DNA of 35,621 nucleotides from Actinomycetes bacterium (GCA_023436925.1 JAEZHJ010000100.1:1-35621), one strand, 5' to 3'; positions 7,275 through 16,044 are shown, counted from the stretch's first letter. The notes: a model not told the origin generated them from the letters alone. Made by a program: numbers and translations.

Positions 7275-8090
7275 TCAAGCGAGCCGGGCGGGTGGCCGGG
7301 GGCCGACCCGCTGCGCGGCCCGGGCCGTCCAGCGTCCGTCGACCTGGCTGACCGACAGCAAGAGGTCGAAGGTGGCCGACAGCAGCGGACCGGTGAGCGT
7401 GGTCTCGATCGGACCGGCCGCCACCACCCGGCCGTGCTTGAGCAGCATGGCGTGGGTGATACCGCGCGGGATCTCCTCGACGTGGTGGGTGACCAGGATG
7501 GTGGCCGGGGCCAGTTCGTCCTCACACAGGTCGCCGAGGGTGGCGACCAACGCCTCGCGCCCCGACAGGTCCAGTCCGGCGGCCGGCTCGTCCAGCAGCA
7601 GCAATTCGGGGTCGGTCATCAGCGCGCGGGCGATCTGCACCCGCTTCCGCTCCCCCTCGCTGAGCGTGCCGAAGGTGCGATCGGACAGGTGGTCCACCTG
7701 GAGCTGCCGCATCAGCACGGCGGCGCGGGCCAGATCGGTCTCGTCATAGTTCTCGCGCCAGCGTCCCATCACCGCGTAGGCGGCCGACATGACGACATCG
7801 CTGACCCGTTCCGACTTGGGGATCCGGTCGGCAAGGGCGGCCGACGCGACGCCGATCCGGGGGCGCAACTCGAAGACGTCGACGGCGCCCAGCGTCTCAT
7901 CGAGGATGGACGCGGTGCCGCGGGTCGGATGCCACTGGGCCCCCACCACCTGCAACAAGGTGGTCTTGCCGGCCCCGTTGGGGCCGATGACGACCCAGCG
8001 CTCGTCCTCCTCGACGGTCCAGTTGATGCCGTCCAGCAGGGTTGCGCCAGACCGCACGATCGAGACGTCTGAGAGTTCCACCACCGCCAT
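7275..8090 (-). CDS. Stand-alone ABC transporter ATP-binding protein
   Basis: ATPase subunit of 271 residues with Walker A GPNGAGKTT (about 38-46), signature LSEGERKRV, Walker B LLLLDEPAAGLD and the switch histidine in VTHH. No permease gene lies next to it; neighbours are the enoyl reductase upstream and nfeD downstream. It resembles single-domain proteins of the YbbA/ModF-like class whose partner is unclear. The C-terminal 40 residues are Arg/Pro-rich. The ATG at 8090 lies 6 nt after TAGGTT, so the message is probably leaderless. Confidence 0.88.
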   Translation of the reverse strand: MAVVELSDVSIVRSGATLLDGINWTVEEDERWVVIGPNGAGKTTLLQVVGAQWHPTRGTASILDETLGAVDVFELRPRIGVASAALADRIPKSERVSDVVMSAAYAVMGRWRENYDETDLARAAVLMRQLQVDHLSDRTFGTLSEGERKRVQIARALMTDPELLLLDEPAAGLDLSGREALVATLGDLCEDELAPATILVTHHVEEIPRGITHAMLLKHGRVVAAGPIETTLTGPLLSATFDLLLSVSQVDGRWTARAAQRVGPRPPARLA

Positions 8091-8096
8091 GCCCCA

Positions 8097-8102
8097 AACC
8101 TA
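8097..8102 (-). promoter_or_regulatory. Predicted -10 box of the ABC ATPase gene
   Basis: TAGGTT on the minus strand; the predicted +1 is the A of the ATG at 8090. Confidence 0.5.
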
Positions 8103-8143
8103 CCGGTCCTAGCCACGCCAATGGTGCAGTGGTCGGAGACGGC

Positions 8144-8914
8144 TCAGGCGCCGGTGGCGTGCAGCCCCCCGTCGACGTGGATCATCTCGCCGGTGGTGGC
8201 GGGGAACCAGTCGCTGAGCAGTGCCACGACTGCCTTCGCGGTCGGGGTGAGGTCGCGCGGGTCCCAGCCCAGCGGCGCCCGGCCGGCCCAGATCTCGTTG
8301 AAGGATTCGGCGCCGGGAATGGCCTTCTTGGCGATCGTCTCGAGGGGGCCGGCGGCGACCAGGTTGCTGCGGACGCCCTCGGGGCCCAGGTAGCGCGCCA
8401 GGTAGCGCGAGGCGCTTTCCAGGGCGGCCTTCGAGACACCCATCCAGTCATACGTGGGCCAGGAGGTGCGGGCGTCGAAGGTGAGGCCCACCACCGAGGC
8501 CGTCTCCCTGAACAGTGGCTTGCACGCCATGGTGAGGCTGACCAGGGAGTACGCCGACACCTGGACGGAGGTGGCGACGTCGCTGAACGGGGTGGTCAGG
8601 AACCGGCCGCCGAGGGCGGTCTCGGGGTTGGCGTAGGCGATCGAGTGCACCACGCCGTCGAGGTGGTCGACGTGCTCGCGCAACCGGTCGGCCAGGGTGG
8701 CCAGGTGCTCGTCGTCGCTGACATCGAGTTCGATCAGGGGCGGTTGCGGATCGAGCCGCTTCAGGACGCGTCCGGTCAGGCTCATCGCGCGGCCGAAGTT
8801 CGACACCACCACGGTGGCGCCCTCGGCCTGGGCCAGCTCCACCACCCGGTACCCGATGGACGTGTTCATGGTCACGCCGGCGACCAGGATGTTCTTGCCC
8901 TGCAGGATTCCCAT
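8144..8914 (-). CDS. fabI: NADH-dependent enoyl-ACP reductase (FabI/InhA type)
   Basis: Last reductive step of each FAS-II elongation cycle, reducing trans-2-enoyl-ACP. It is a short-chain dehydrogenase fold of 256 residues with the FabI-type cofactor loop (GVTMNTSIGY, S19-I20-G21) and the FabI signature Y155-x6-K162 (TYDWMGVSKAALES). The C-terminal IHVDGGLHATG is typical. GAGGGGAAG precedes the ATG, and the gene follows fabG by 17 nt, the fabG1-inhA arrangement known from mycobacteria. Whether long-chain or ordinary acyl-ACPs are used cannot be read from sequence. Confidence 0.95.
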   Translation of the reverse strand: MGILQGKNILVAGVTMNTSIGYRVVELAQAEGATVVVSNFGRAMSLTGRVLKRLDPQPPLIELDVSDDEHLATLADRLREHVDHLDGVVHSIAYANPETALGGRFLTTPFSDVATSVQVSAYSLVSLTMACKPLFRETASVVGLTFDARTSWPTYDWMGVSKAALESASRYLARYLGPEGVRSNLVAAGPLETIAKKAIPGAESFNEIWAGRAPLGWDPRDLTPTAKAVVALLSDWFPATTGEMIHVDGGLHATGA

Positions 8915-8931
8915 CGTCTTCCCCTCGTGTC

Positions 8932-9648
8932 TCAGTGGCCCATGCCCAGGCCGCCGTCGACCGGCAGCACGGCGCCGGAGATGAATCCCGCCGACTCCGA
9001 GGCCAGGAAGGCCACCGCCGCGGCGACCTCGTCGGCCCGGCCCAGCCGCCCGGCCGGCGTCGCGGCCTGGTATTTGGCGATCAGGTCCTCGCCGAGCACC
9101 GCCGTCATGTCGGTCTCGATGAACCCGGGGGCGACGACATTGGCGGTCACCCCGCGGGACCCGAGCTCGCGGGTCAGCGAGCGGGCCAGGCCGACGAGTG
9201 CCGCCTTGGACGCGGAGTAGTTCGCCTGACCAGGCGAGCCGTACAGGCCCACCACCGAGCCGGTGAACACGATCCGGCCCCAGCGGCCGCGGATCATCGA
9301 GCGGGCAGCCCGCTTGGCGACCCGGAAGGAGCCGGCCAGGTTGACGTCCAGCACCTGGCTCCAGTCCTCCTCGGACATCCGCAGCAGCAGCGTGTCGCGA
9401 GTGATGCCGGCATTGGAGACCAGCACCTCGACGGGGCCGAGTTCTGCCTCGACCGCGGCGAACCCGGCGTCGACCGCGGCCGGGTCGGCGACATCACAGG
9501 CCACGCCGAGGACGCCGTCGGGGGCCTCCCCCGCCCGGCTGAAGCTGGCGACCTTGTGGCCGTCGGCGAGGAAGCGGTCGACGATCGCCCGTCCGATGCC
9601 GCGATTGCCCCCGGTGACGAGGACGGTCCGTGGTGCAGTGTGGGTCAC
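8932..9648 (-). CDS. fabG: 3-oxoacyl-ACP reductase FabG
   Basis: Reduces beta-ketoacyl-ACP with NADPH in FAS-II. This 238-residue short-chain dehydrogenase has the cofactor motif GGNRGIG (13-19), NAG (79-81), and the catalytic set S131, Y144 and K148 in YSASKAAL. It ends PVDGGLGMGH, as FabG1/MabA proteins do. The GTG at 9648 lies 6 nt after TAGCGT, implying a leaderless mRNA covering fabG and the enoyl reductase. Its divergent neighbour is the DUF3099-SURF1 operon. Confidence 0.95.
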   Translation of the reverse strand: MTHTAPRTVLVTGGNRGIGRAIVDRFLADGHKVASFSRAGEAPDGVLGVACDVADPAAVDAGFAAVEAELGPVEVLVSNAGITRDTLLLRMSEEDWSQVLDVNLAGSFRVAKRAARSMIRGRWGRIVFTGSVVGLYGSPGQANYSASKAALVGLARSLTRELGSRGVTANVVAPGFIETDMTAVLGEDLIAKYQAATPAGRLGRADEVAAAVAFLASESAGFISGAVLPVDGGLGMGH

Positions 9649-9747
9649 GCCGCAACGCTAGCGGGTGCCCACCCCCGTCCCGAACTGCGGGACCTCCCGC
9701 GAACGCCGGCTCGCCCTCCGCCTTCTCGCGGCCCGTACGCTTGCGGG
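9649..9747. promoter_or_regulatory. Divergent promoter region, both sides leaderless
   Basis: Minus-strand -10 TAGCGT (9660-9655) precedes the fabG GTG by 6 nt; plus-strand -10 TACGCT (9736-9741) precedes the DUF3099 GTG by 6 nt. I see no convincing -35 hexamers. Confidence 0.55.
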
Positions 9748-10077
9748 GTGGCTCGGGACCGGCAGGGACGACGGCGGGCGCCGGTCATCACCAGCGCCCG
9801 GCCCGGCCGCACCCTGGACACCAATGCGCGACGCAACCGCTACCTGTGGACGATGGCGGTCCGCGTGGCCTGCTTCATCGCCGCTACGCTGACCCCGCTG
9901 CCGTGGAACCTGCTGCTGCTCGTCGCGGCAGCGGTGCTGCCGGCCCTGGCGGTCATGCTGGCCAATGCCATCGACCTCCGGTCCCAGCCGGTGGCGCCAC
10001 CGCCGGAACCGGACGGGACCCGGCGCTCGCTGAGCAGCCCGCAGACGCTGCCGGGATCGGTCGAGGAGGATGAGTGA
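9748..10077 (+). CDS. DUF3099 family small membrane protein
   Basis: A 109-residue protein with a basic N-terminus, the ITSA motif near residue 14, NRYLWTMAVRVACFIAAT, and two closely spaced hydrophobic helices (about 34-52 and 56-74) ending LANAID. This matches the actinobacterial DUF3099 family, whose function is unknown. A disordered acidic/Pro tail follows. The GTG at 9748 is chosen because TACGCT ends 6 nt earlier and no Shine-Dalgarno is present. The stop overlaps the SURF1 start (GTGA), so the two are probably translationally coupled. Confidence 0.8.
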   Translation: MARDRQGRRRAPVITSARPGRTLDTNARRNRYLWTMAVRVACFIAATLTPLPWNLLLLVAAAVLPALAVMLANAIDLRSQPVAPPPEPDGTRRSLSSPQTLPGSVEEDE

Positions 10078-10853
10078 AACTGCTCCAGGCGTCGATGGGG
10101 ACCCCGGCGCCCGGTCGGCCGCTGTGGCCGCGCTGGGTGGCGCTCGCGGTCTTCGTCGTCACCTTGGTGGTCGCCTTCGTCAACCTCGGCAACTGGCAAC
10201 TGGACCGGCTCGACCAGCGCCGGGAGCGCAACGAGTCGGTGGCCGAGCACGAGAGCGCCCCGGTGCGGAACTGGGACGAGGTGTTCGGGCCGGTGATCAC
10301 CGAGGCCGACCAGTGGCAGCGGGTGCGGGTGCGCGGCAGCTTCGACGGCGAGCACCAGTTCGTGGTGAGGTACCGCAGCCAGGAGGGCCGCTCCGGGTAC
10401 GAGGTGCTGACTCCGCTGCGCACCACCGACGGCCGGTACCTGCTGGTGAACCGCGGCTTCGGCGTCCGTCCCTCGGGGGAGGACTTCCCGGCGACGGCTC
10501 CTCCGGCGCCGCTTGGCGAGGTGGAGATCCTGGGCCACGTCCGACGCAACGAGCAGGGCTCGGCGCAGGCGATCACCCCGGCCGACGGCCAGGTCAGGCT
10601 GGTGAACTCGGTCGCGATCGCCGCCACACTGCCCTACGACCTGGTGGACGGCTATCTCGGAGTCGTGGAGATGACTCCCCCGGCCGGAGACGGGCTCGTC
10701 CCCGTGCTGCCGCCGCCGGCGGATGAGGGCAACCACCTCTCTTATGCGATTCAATGGTTCCTGTTCAGCGCGCTCGCAGGCATCGGGCTCGTCGTGCTGA
10801 TCCGGTCGGACGTGAAGGCGCGACGGGAAGCTGCGCGTAAGGAGGATGCATGA
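10074..10853 (+). CDS. SURF1 family cytochrome oxidase assembly protein
   Basis: Membrane factor aiding haem insertion into cytochrome c oxidase. The 259 residues have the classic topology: N-terminal helix (about 20-42), a periplasmic domain, and a C-terminal helix (about 227-247). Family motifs are NLGNWQLDRLDQR, GYEVLTPLRTTDGRYLLVNRGF and NHLSYAIQWFLFSALAG. The GTG start overlaps the preceding stop, and its own stop overlaps the next ATG, so it is the middle gene of a tight operon. ctaA (haem A synthase) lies 24 kb away in the same window. Confidence 0.93.
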   Translation: MKLLQASMGTPAPGRPLWPRWVALAVFVVTLVVAFVNLGNWQLDRLDQRRERNESVAEHESAPVRNWDEVFGPVITEADQWQRVRVRGSFDGEHQFVVRYRSQEGRSGYEVLTPLRTTDGRYLLVNRGFGVRPSGEDFPATAPPAPLGEVEILGHVRRNEQGSAQAITPADGQVRLVNSVAIAATLPYDLVDGYLGVVEMTPPAGDGLVPVLPPPADEGNHLSYAIQWFLFSALAGIGLVVLIRSDVKARREAARKEDA

Positions 10854-11608
10854 AACGGGTCGGGGCGGCACTGCTTCTGCTGGGCCTGGTGGTGAGCGGG
10901 TGCACCTCGGTGGTTCCGGCCAGCCCGGCACCATCGCTGGAGGACACCTCGTGGCTGGTGACCCGGATCGCCGGCGAGCCCACCCTGGCCGAGCGCCAAC
11001 CGACGATGAACTTCGGGGCCGGCGGAGAACTCACCGGTGACAACGGCTGCAACCTGTACACCGGCAGCTACCGGCTCTCCGGGACCGCGCTGACGATCAC
11101 CCAGCCGGCCCAGACCATGATGGCCTGCGCCGAGCCGGGGGTGTCCGACCAGGAGGTGGCCTTCGGGGCTGCGCTGGCCGAGGTCGCCTCGGTGCGCGGC
11201 GCCGGTGAGGGTCTCGAATTGCTCGATGCCGGCGGCGCAGCCGTGCTGGAGCTGGGACCGGTGCCGCCGCTGGAACTGGCCGGGACCACCTGGGAACTCA
11301 GCGGGATCGTCGACGGCTCATCAATCAGCGCCCCGGTCGAGGGCCACCCGGTGAGCGTGAGCTTCGAATCGGACGCGCTCTCCGGCAAGGCGTGCAACTC
11401 CTTCCGCGGCAGCTTCTCCCTGAACGGCGATGAGGTCAGCGTCGGGCAGCTGGCGAGCACCCGCATGTTGTGCAATGAGCCGGGCGTGATGGAGCAGGAG
11501 GCGCTCGTCCTCGAACTGCTCGAGGCTGCGACCAGCGCCGAGGAGCACCGCGGCGTGCTGGTCCTGACCGGGCCGGACGGCAGGGGGCTGCAGTTCAGCA
11601 GGGCGTGA
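10850..11608 (+). CDS. Lipoprotein with two META (HslJ-like) domains
   Basis: Predicted lipoprotein of 252 residues with a lipobox ending VVSGC (C18), so it should sit on the outer face of the membrane. Two META domains follow in tandem (about 28-130 and 140-250). Each has the DxTxW-like opening (LEDTSWLV, LAGTTWELSG), a CN loop (GDNGCNLYTGSY, GKACNSFRGSF) and a C-x-E-P-G-V element (ACAEPGVSDQE, LCNEPGVMEQE). META domains are linked to stress or heat-shock proteins of unclear mechanism. A strong AAGGAGG precedes the ATG, which overlaps the SURF1 stop. Confidence 0.9.
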   Translation: MKRVGAALLLLGLVVSGCTSVVPASPAPSLEDTSWLVTRIAGEPTLAERQPTMNFGAGGELTGDNGCNLYTGSYRLSGTALTITQPAQTMMACAEPGVSDQEVAFGAALAEVASVRGAGEGLELLDAGGAAVLELGPVPPLELAGTTWELSGIVDGSSISAPVEGHPVSVSFESDALSGKACNSFRGSFSLNGDEVSVGQLASTRMLCNEPGVMEQEALVLELLEAATSAEEHRGVLVLTGPDGRGLQFSRA

Positions 11609-11612
11609 TCCG

Positions 11613-12440
11613 GTGGCGATAGCGGCGGCCGCCGGCCTGCTGACCTGCCCGCACTGCGGGCAGGAGCTGGTGCTGGACGGCACCGGCGCTCGCTGCGCGG
11701 CCGGCCACAGCTGGGACCTGGCCCGCCAGGGCTACCTCAATCTCCTGGCCGGACCGCAACCGCGCAACGCCGATTCCGTCGAGATGCTGGCCGCCCGGTC
11801 CCGGGTGCTCGACTCCGGTCTCTTCGACCCGCTGCTGGAACTGGTCGCCGGCCACACCCGGCAGGCCCGTCGAATCCTTGAGGTGGGGGCCGGCACCGCC
11901 CACTACCTGCGGCACTGTCTGCGCGATGACCCGGCGGCGGCCGGAGTCGCCCTCGACGTCTCCGTGCCCGCCGCCCGGCTCGCCGCGCGCGCCGACGAGC
12001 GGATAGCGGCGGTCGTCGCGGACGCCTGGCGTGAGCTTCCGATCCGCGACCACGCCGTCGAGGCGGTGCTCAGCATCTTCGCGCCGCGAAACCTGGGCGA
12101 GTTCGCCCGGGTGCTCACCGCTGACGGCCGGCTGCTGGTGCTGGCCCCGAACCCGGGGCACCTGGCGGTGCTGCGCGAGCGCTTCGGGTTGCTGGCGATC
12201 GAGCCGGGCAAGCAGGAACGGCTGCTCGCCGCGGCCAGCGAGTTCTTCGAGGTGACGGCCACCTCCCGGCTGCGGACGCCGGTGGCGCTGAGCGCCGGGC
12301 AGGCCGCCGACGTGATCGCGATGGGCCCCAACGCCTTCCACCACCCGCCGCTGCCCAACGGCCCGGTGGCCGACCACCTGGACGTCACGCTGCGGGTGTT
12401 CCGGCCGTTGCCCGGGACCGTGGACCTCTCGAGCGACTGA
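11613..12440 (+). CDS. RlmA-like 23S rRNA (guanine-N1) methyltransferase
   Basis: 275 residues. An N-terminal zinc ribbon (C12, C15, C28, H32 in CPHCG and CAAGHSWD) is followed by the family's WDLARQGYLNLL segment and a class I methyltransferase fold with SAM motif EVGAGTAHYL. This architecture is that of RlmA(I)/RlmA(II), which methylate G745 or G748 of 23S rRNA; members of the second type affect tylosin/mycinamicin binding. Which nucleotide is used cannot be told here. It begins 4 nt after the META gene stop and is the last gene of the operon. No clear ribosome binding site supports GTG 11613, so the start is tentative. Confidence 0.85.
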   Translation: MAIAAAAGLLTCPHCGQELVLDGTGARCAAGHSWDLARQGYLNLLAGPQPRNADSVEMLAARSRVLDSGLFDPLLELVAGHTRQARRILEVGAGTAHYLRHCLRDDPAAAGVALDVSVPAARLAARADERIAAVVADAWRELPIRDHAVEAVLSIFAPRNLGEFARVLTADGRLLVLAPNPGHLAVLRERFGLLAIEPGKQERLLAAASEFFEVTATSRLRTPVALSAGQAADVIAMGPNAFHHPPLPNGPVADHLDVTLRVFRPLPGTVDLSSD

Positions 12441-12456
12441 ACGCCACACCGGCGGG

Positions 12457-12476
12457 CGCAGCGCTCCCGCGCTGCG
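12457..12476 (+). terminator. Hairpin after the SURF1 operon
   Basis: Perfect 8-bp stem CGCAGCGC/GCGCTGCG with a TCCC loop, 17 nt after the stop. There is no U-tract, as is usual in GC-rich actinobacteria. Confidence 0.5.
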
Positions 12477-12483
12477 ATGGGGT

Positions 12484-12489
12484 GACAAT
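12484..12489 (+). promoter_or_regulatory. Predicted -10 box of the M20 gene
   Basis: GACAAT ends 6 nt before the GTG at 12496, fitting a leaderless start. Confidence 0.4.
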
Positions 12490-12495
12490 GGCGCT

Positions 12496-13707
12496 GTGAC
12501 TTGGCCCACCCCCGCCGCCGCGAACCTGCTCGCCCAGCTGACCGGGCACATCGCGGAGGTGATGCCGCAAGCCCAGGCGCTGCGCCGCGAGCTGCACCGC
12601 CACCCCGACCTCGGCGGCGCCGAGCGCCCCACCTCCGAGCGGCTGCGGCGGTCGATGGCGGGCCTCAAGGCGACCCGGGTCGCCGACACCGGGTTCGTCG
12701 TGCGGGTCGGCCCCGGGGACGGCCCGGCGGTCGCGGTCCGTGCCGACCTGGACGCCCTGCCGGTGGTCGAGCAGACCGAGGTGCCCTGGGCGTCCACCAA
12801 CGGCGCCATGCACGCCTGCGGCCACGACGTGCACATGGCTGCGACCTGGGCGCTGCTGCAGGCCGCCCGCCGGATCCCCGACCTGCCCGCCGGGTTGCTC
12901 GGCGTGTTCCAGCCGCGCGAGGAGGTGCAGCCCTCCGGCGGCGAGGACGTCACCGATTCCGGGATCCTGGCCCGCAACCAGGTCCGCGCCGTGATCGGGG
13001 TGCACGTCCAGCCCCGGGTGCCGACCGGCGTGGTGAGCACCGGCACCGGCGCGGTGAACGCCGCGGCCGACGAGTTCGACATCGTGGTGCACGGCCAGCC
13101 CGGCCACGGGGCCTATCCGCACCTGGCGATCGACCCGATCCCGGTCCTGGCCAGCATCATCCTGGGCCTGCACGAACTGGTCGGCCGCACCCTCGACCCG
13201 AGACGTGCGGCGCTGATCAGCGTCGGCCAGATCCAGGCCGGGGCCACCCACAACATCATCCCGGCCAGCGGTTCGCTGCGCGGGATCATCCGAACCATGC
13301 ACGGCGACGACCAGGAGCAGCTGCACGCCGCCATCCGCCGCCTCGCCGAGTACACCGCCCGGGCGAGGGGGGCGCGGGCCGAGGTCCGGATCACCACCGG
13401 TGATCCCGTGCTCTACAACGACGCCCGGCTGACGCAGAGCGTCGACCCACTGCTGACCACGACCGGCATGCTGGTCGCCCACGAACCGTTCCGCTCCCTG
13501 GGTGCCGACGACTTCTCCCACTACTCCCGGCAGGCGCCCGGGCTGATGATCTTCGTCGGCACCGGCCGGCGGCCGACCCCGGACGGCCGGCCCGAGGTCG
13601 GCCTGCACCACCCTCGGTTCCTGCCCGACGACGAAACCGTCTCCCGGACCGCGATCGCGCTGGCCGCCGGCTACGTCGGTGGGGCGCACCTGGCCGGGAC
13701 GCTGTAG
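12496..13707 (+). CDS. M20 family amidohydrolase / N-acyl amino acid aminoacylase-like
   Basis: Cytoplasmic metalloamidohydrolase, 403 residues, of the M20D (IAA-amino acid hydrolase/hippuricase/AmhX-like) group. Metal and catalytic motifs in order are ELHRHPDLG, RADLDALPV, MHACGHDVHM, the REEVQPSGG acidic motif, GVHVQP and the C-terminal HHPRF with its ligand histidine. The lid domain lies about 185-300 (HGQPGHGAYPH, THNIIPASGSLRG). The substrate is an N-acylated amino acid or similar amide and cannot be specified. It converges with the kelch-like gene with a 6-bp gap. Confidence 0.9.
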   Translation: MTWPTPAAANLLAQLTGHIAEVMPQAQALRRELHRHPDLGGAERPTSERLRRSMAGLKATRVADTGFVVRVGPGDGPAVAVRADLDALPVVEQTEVPWASTNGAMHACGHDVHMAATWALLQAARRIPDLPAGLLGVFQPREEVQPSGGEDVTDSGILARNQVRAVIGVHVQPRVPTGVVSTGTGAVNAAADEFDIVVHGQPGHGAYPHLAIDPIPVLASIILGLHELVGRTLDPRRAALISVGQIQAGATHNIIPASGSLRGIIRTMHGDDQEQLHAAIRRLAEYTARARGARAEVRITTGDPVLYNDARLTQSVDPLLTTTGMLVAHEPFRSLGADDFSHYSRQAPGLMIFVGTGRRPTPDGRPEVGLHHPRFLPDDETVSRTAIALAAGYVGGAHLAGTL

Positions 13708-13713
13708 CGGGGC

Positions 13714-16044
13714 TCAGGGCAGCCGCAGCAGGTAGCAGCCGTCCTCGGTCAGGGTGCGGTCACGGTCGACCGAGTACGGGAAGCAGGTCATCACGGAGTC
13801 GTTCGTCGCCGCGACGATCCGCGACTCCCAGCCGTATTCGCTCCAGGGCAGGGCGGGCAGGCGTAGCCAGTCGCCGGTCGCCGGGTCGAACAGGTTCCCG
13901 GTGACCACCAGCCACCGACCCGGGCCCGCGCCGATGTACGACCCCAGGCCGCCGTCCTGGTCGAGGACCGAGGGATGGCCCCAGCTGCCGTCTCGATACG
14001 TGACGATGTCCAGCCCGTACTTGTGGTTCGGGAGGAACTCGCCCTCGTCGTCCGGCGGATACACGAAGGCGACAGCGCCCCCGGCGCCCAGGGCACGGCG
14101 ATTGGCCGTCGACCCCGCCTCGGACGGCTGGCCCCAGGTGCGGCCGGCGGTGTCCAGGACCACCACCCGGCCGTCGGTCTCCAGCCCTATCGCATGGTCG
14201 TCCAGCCGGAAGACGTCGGCCGCCGGCTCGGGCACGAGCGGCGGTCCCGGCAAGTCGGTCCAGCCGCTCTCGGTGAGCAACTGGGGCGCCGGGCCGTCCG
14301 GGCCCTCCCCCAGCTGCCGGAACCTCACCAGTCCGTCCTCGGTGCCGAGGTAGTGGTCGGTCTCGTCGGTCGGGCCGATCCTGTTCCAGGCGTCGGCCAC
14401 GGTGTCATAGGCCCACAGCTCCCCGGTCTCCTCGAAGCTGAGGTGGACGTAGATCAGCGTCCCCACGACGTCGGCGTTGAGGGTGTACGGACGCGACACC
14501 GGGACCTGGGGAAGGTCGGCGATCGGCCGCCACTGCCCGGTCGCGGGATCGAAGCGCCGGCCGGAATGGAGCTGGACGTCGTCGATCTCGTTGTCCAGCA
14601 CGTACCCGCCCATCAGGAAGTAGCTGCCGTCGGCGGCAACCAGCAGGGGGTCGGTCGGCACCGGGTCGGCCGCCGGGAGCACCTCCTCCCACACCAGGCC
14701 GGACGCCGGGGGCTCACCTGCCTGGGTGGGGTCCGACGTCGGAGCCACCGAGGGGTCGGGCCCCGTGGGCGCGGAGAGCAGCCGGCAGCCCGGCACGTAG
14801 CGGCCCTCCCGCTGCTCGTCGTCGGTGTACTCGTAGCCGAAGCAGTCCAGCAGCGCGGCCGGCGCAGCGACCCGGATCGGGTCCCAGCGCGACGGCACCC
14901 CCGGGTCGGGCACCTCGACCCACCGGCCCGTCGCGGTGTCCAGCAGGTGCCCGTCCGCCGCGGCCAGGCCGAGGCCGTCCAGGGCCAGGTAGCCGGTGGA
15001 ACCGACCATCCCGCGGTAGGCCAGCGGCCCGGACGGTCGGTCGACAGCGACCTCGAACCAGCGTCCGGCGGCCAGGTCGTAGATCCCCGGCGAGCTGACG
15101 GACGAGACCACGCTCAGCAGGTCGGGCCACACCAGGCGTCCCCCGGCCAGCACGGCGCGACCCCGCACGGCCGAGTCCAGGGCGACGGCCGGCGTCCAGG
15201 CGCCACTGCGGAGGTCAAGGGTCGCCAGCTGCGGGTCGTCGGCGAACTCGGTCGCGCCGGGCGTGCCGCACTCGGCAACGACCACCAGCGACCCAGCGTC
15301 CGCGAGGCCCTGCCGGGTGGTGCAGGCGTCGAGCGGACCCGCCGGCAGGGCCGTCCAGGCATCGGCCTGCGGGTCGTAGCGGAAGCCGGCCGGCGACTCG
15401 TCGCCGGTCACCAGCAGCAGGGCCTCGGGGCTGCCGACGAGCTCACCCCAGGCCGGCGGTTCGGCCAGTTGCTGCCAGACGTCGGCGGCGGGGTCGTACC
15501 GCCACAGCGCGGCCTCTGCTTCGGCGTAGCTCACCGCGTAGAACGCCCCGAGGCCGGCGGCGCCGGTGCCGTACCCGCGCCCGAACCCGGTCGGCAGGGC
15601 GGCGATCGTCCGCCAGGTATCGGAGCGTGGGTCGTACCGGGCGCCGTCGCGGGTGTCGGGCGGCGCCAGGTCGCACATCGCACCGGGCGGGCACGGGCCC
15701 CCGGTCCAGCCACCCACCACGAGGAACTCCTCCCCGAGCCAGGCCGTGAAGGCCCCGAACCGGGGCTCGAGCGGGCTCTGCGCGGTCTTCGTCCAGGCCA
15801 GGCCCGGCTCAGGCTCGGGGGTGGCGGCGATCGTGCCGCCGGGTCGCAGCGCCAGCGGTACGGCGACCAGCACCGCCGCCACGCAGGCGGCGGTCGCCAA
15901 CCAGCCGGCCCGGCGGCGGCTCCGCCGCGCCGGCTTCAGCGCGTCCGGGTCGAGCGGACGGAAGCCGACCGCTGCCGCCTCGTCGGCCAGGTAGCGCCGG
16001 GCGGCCGCCTCGGCACGGCTCAGGTCGAGGTCGTGGTCAGTCAT
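13714..16044 (-). CDS. Membrane-anchored kelch-like beta-propeller protein, sigma-factor partner
   Basis: 776 residues. A short cytoplasmic N-terminus (about 1-45, acidic then RRSRRR), one membrane helix (about 46-66), then two large extracytoplasmic halves rich in kelch-like blade motifs (RYDPRSDTWRTIAALP, WRYDPAADVWQQLAEPP, FDPATGQWRPIADLP, AYDTVADAWNRIG). The halves are joined by a Pro/Ser/Thr linker near residues 425-450. ATG 16044 is chosen over an upstream GTG because AGGAGGGACC precedes it. It overlaps the ECF sigma gene by 8 nt. The N-terminus has no recognisable zinc anti-sigma domain, so an anti-sigma or sensor role is inferred from position only. Confidence 0.8.
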   Translation of the reverse strand: MTDHDLDLSRAEAAARRYLADEAAAVGFRPLDPDALKPARRSRRRAGWLATAACVAAVLVAVPLALRPGGTIAATPEPEPGLAWTKTAQSPLEPRFGAFTAWLGEEFLVVGGWTGGPCPPGAMCDLAPPDTRDGARYDPRSDTWRTIAALPTGFGRGYGTGAAGLGAFYAVSYAEAEAALWRYDPAADVWQQLAEPPAWGELVGSPEALLLVTGDESPAGFRYDPQADAWTALPAGPLDACTTRQGLADAGSLVVVAECGTPGATEFADDPQLATLDLRSGAWTPAVALDSAVRGRAVLAGGRLVWPDLLSVVSSVSSPGIYDLAAGRWFEVAVDRPSGPLAYRGMVGSTGYLALDGLGLAAADGHLLDTATGRWVEVPDPGVPSRWDPIRVAAPAALLDCFGYEYTDDEQREGRYVPGCRLLSAPTGPDPSVAPTSDPTQAGEPPASGLVWEEVLPAADPVPTDPLLVAADGSYFLMGGYVLDNEIDDVQLHSGRRFDPATGQWRPIADLPQVPVSRPYTLNADVVGTLIYVHLSFEETGELWAYDTVADAWNRIGPTDETDHYLGTEDGLVRFRQLGEGPDGPAPQLLTESGWTDLPGPPLVPEPAADVFRLDDHAIGLETDGRVVVLDTAGRTWGQPSEAGSTANRRALGAGGAVAFVYPPDDEGEFLPNHKYGLDIVTYRDGSWGHPSVLDQDGGLGSYIGAGPGRWLVVTGNLFDPATGDWLRLPALPWSEYGWESRIVAATNDSVMTCFPYSVDRDRTLTEDGCYLLRLP

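Noticed and set aside
12457..12476. Regulatory hairpin of the M20 gene
   Set aside because: It lies upstream of the predicted -10 box (12484-12489) and so would not be in the M20 transcript; better read as terminator of the SURF1 operon.
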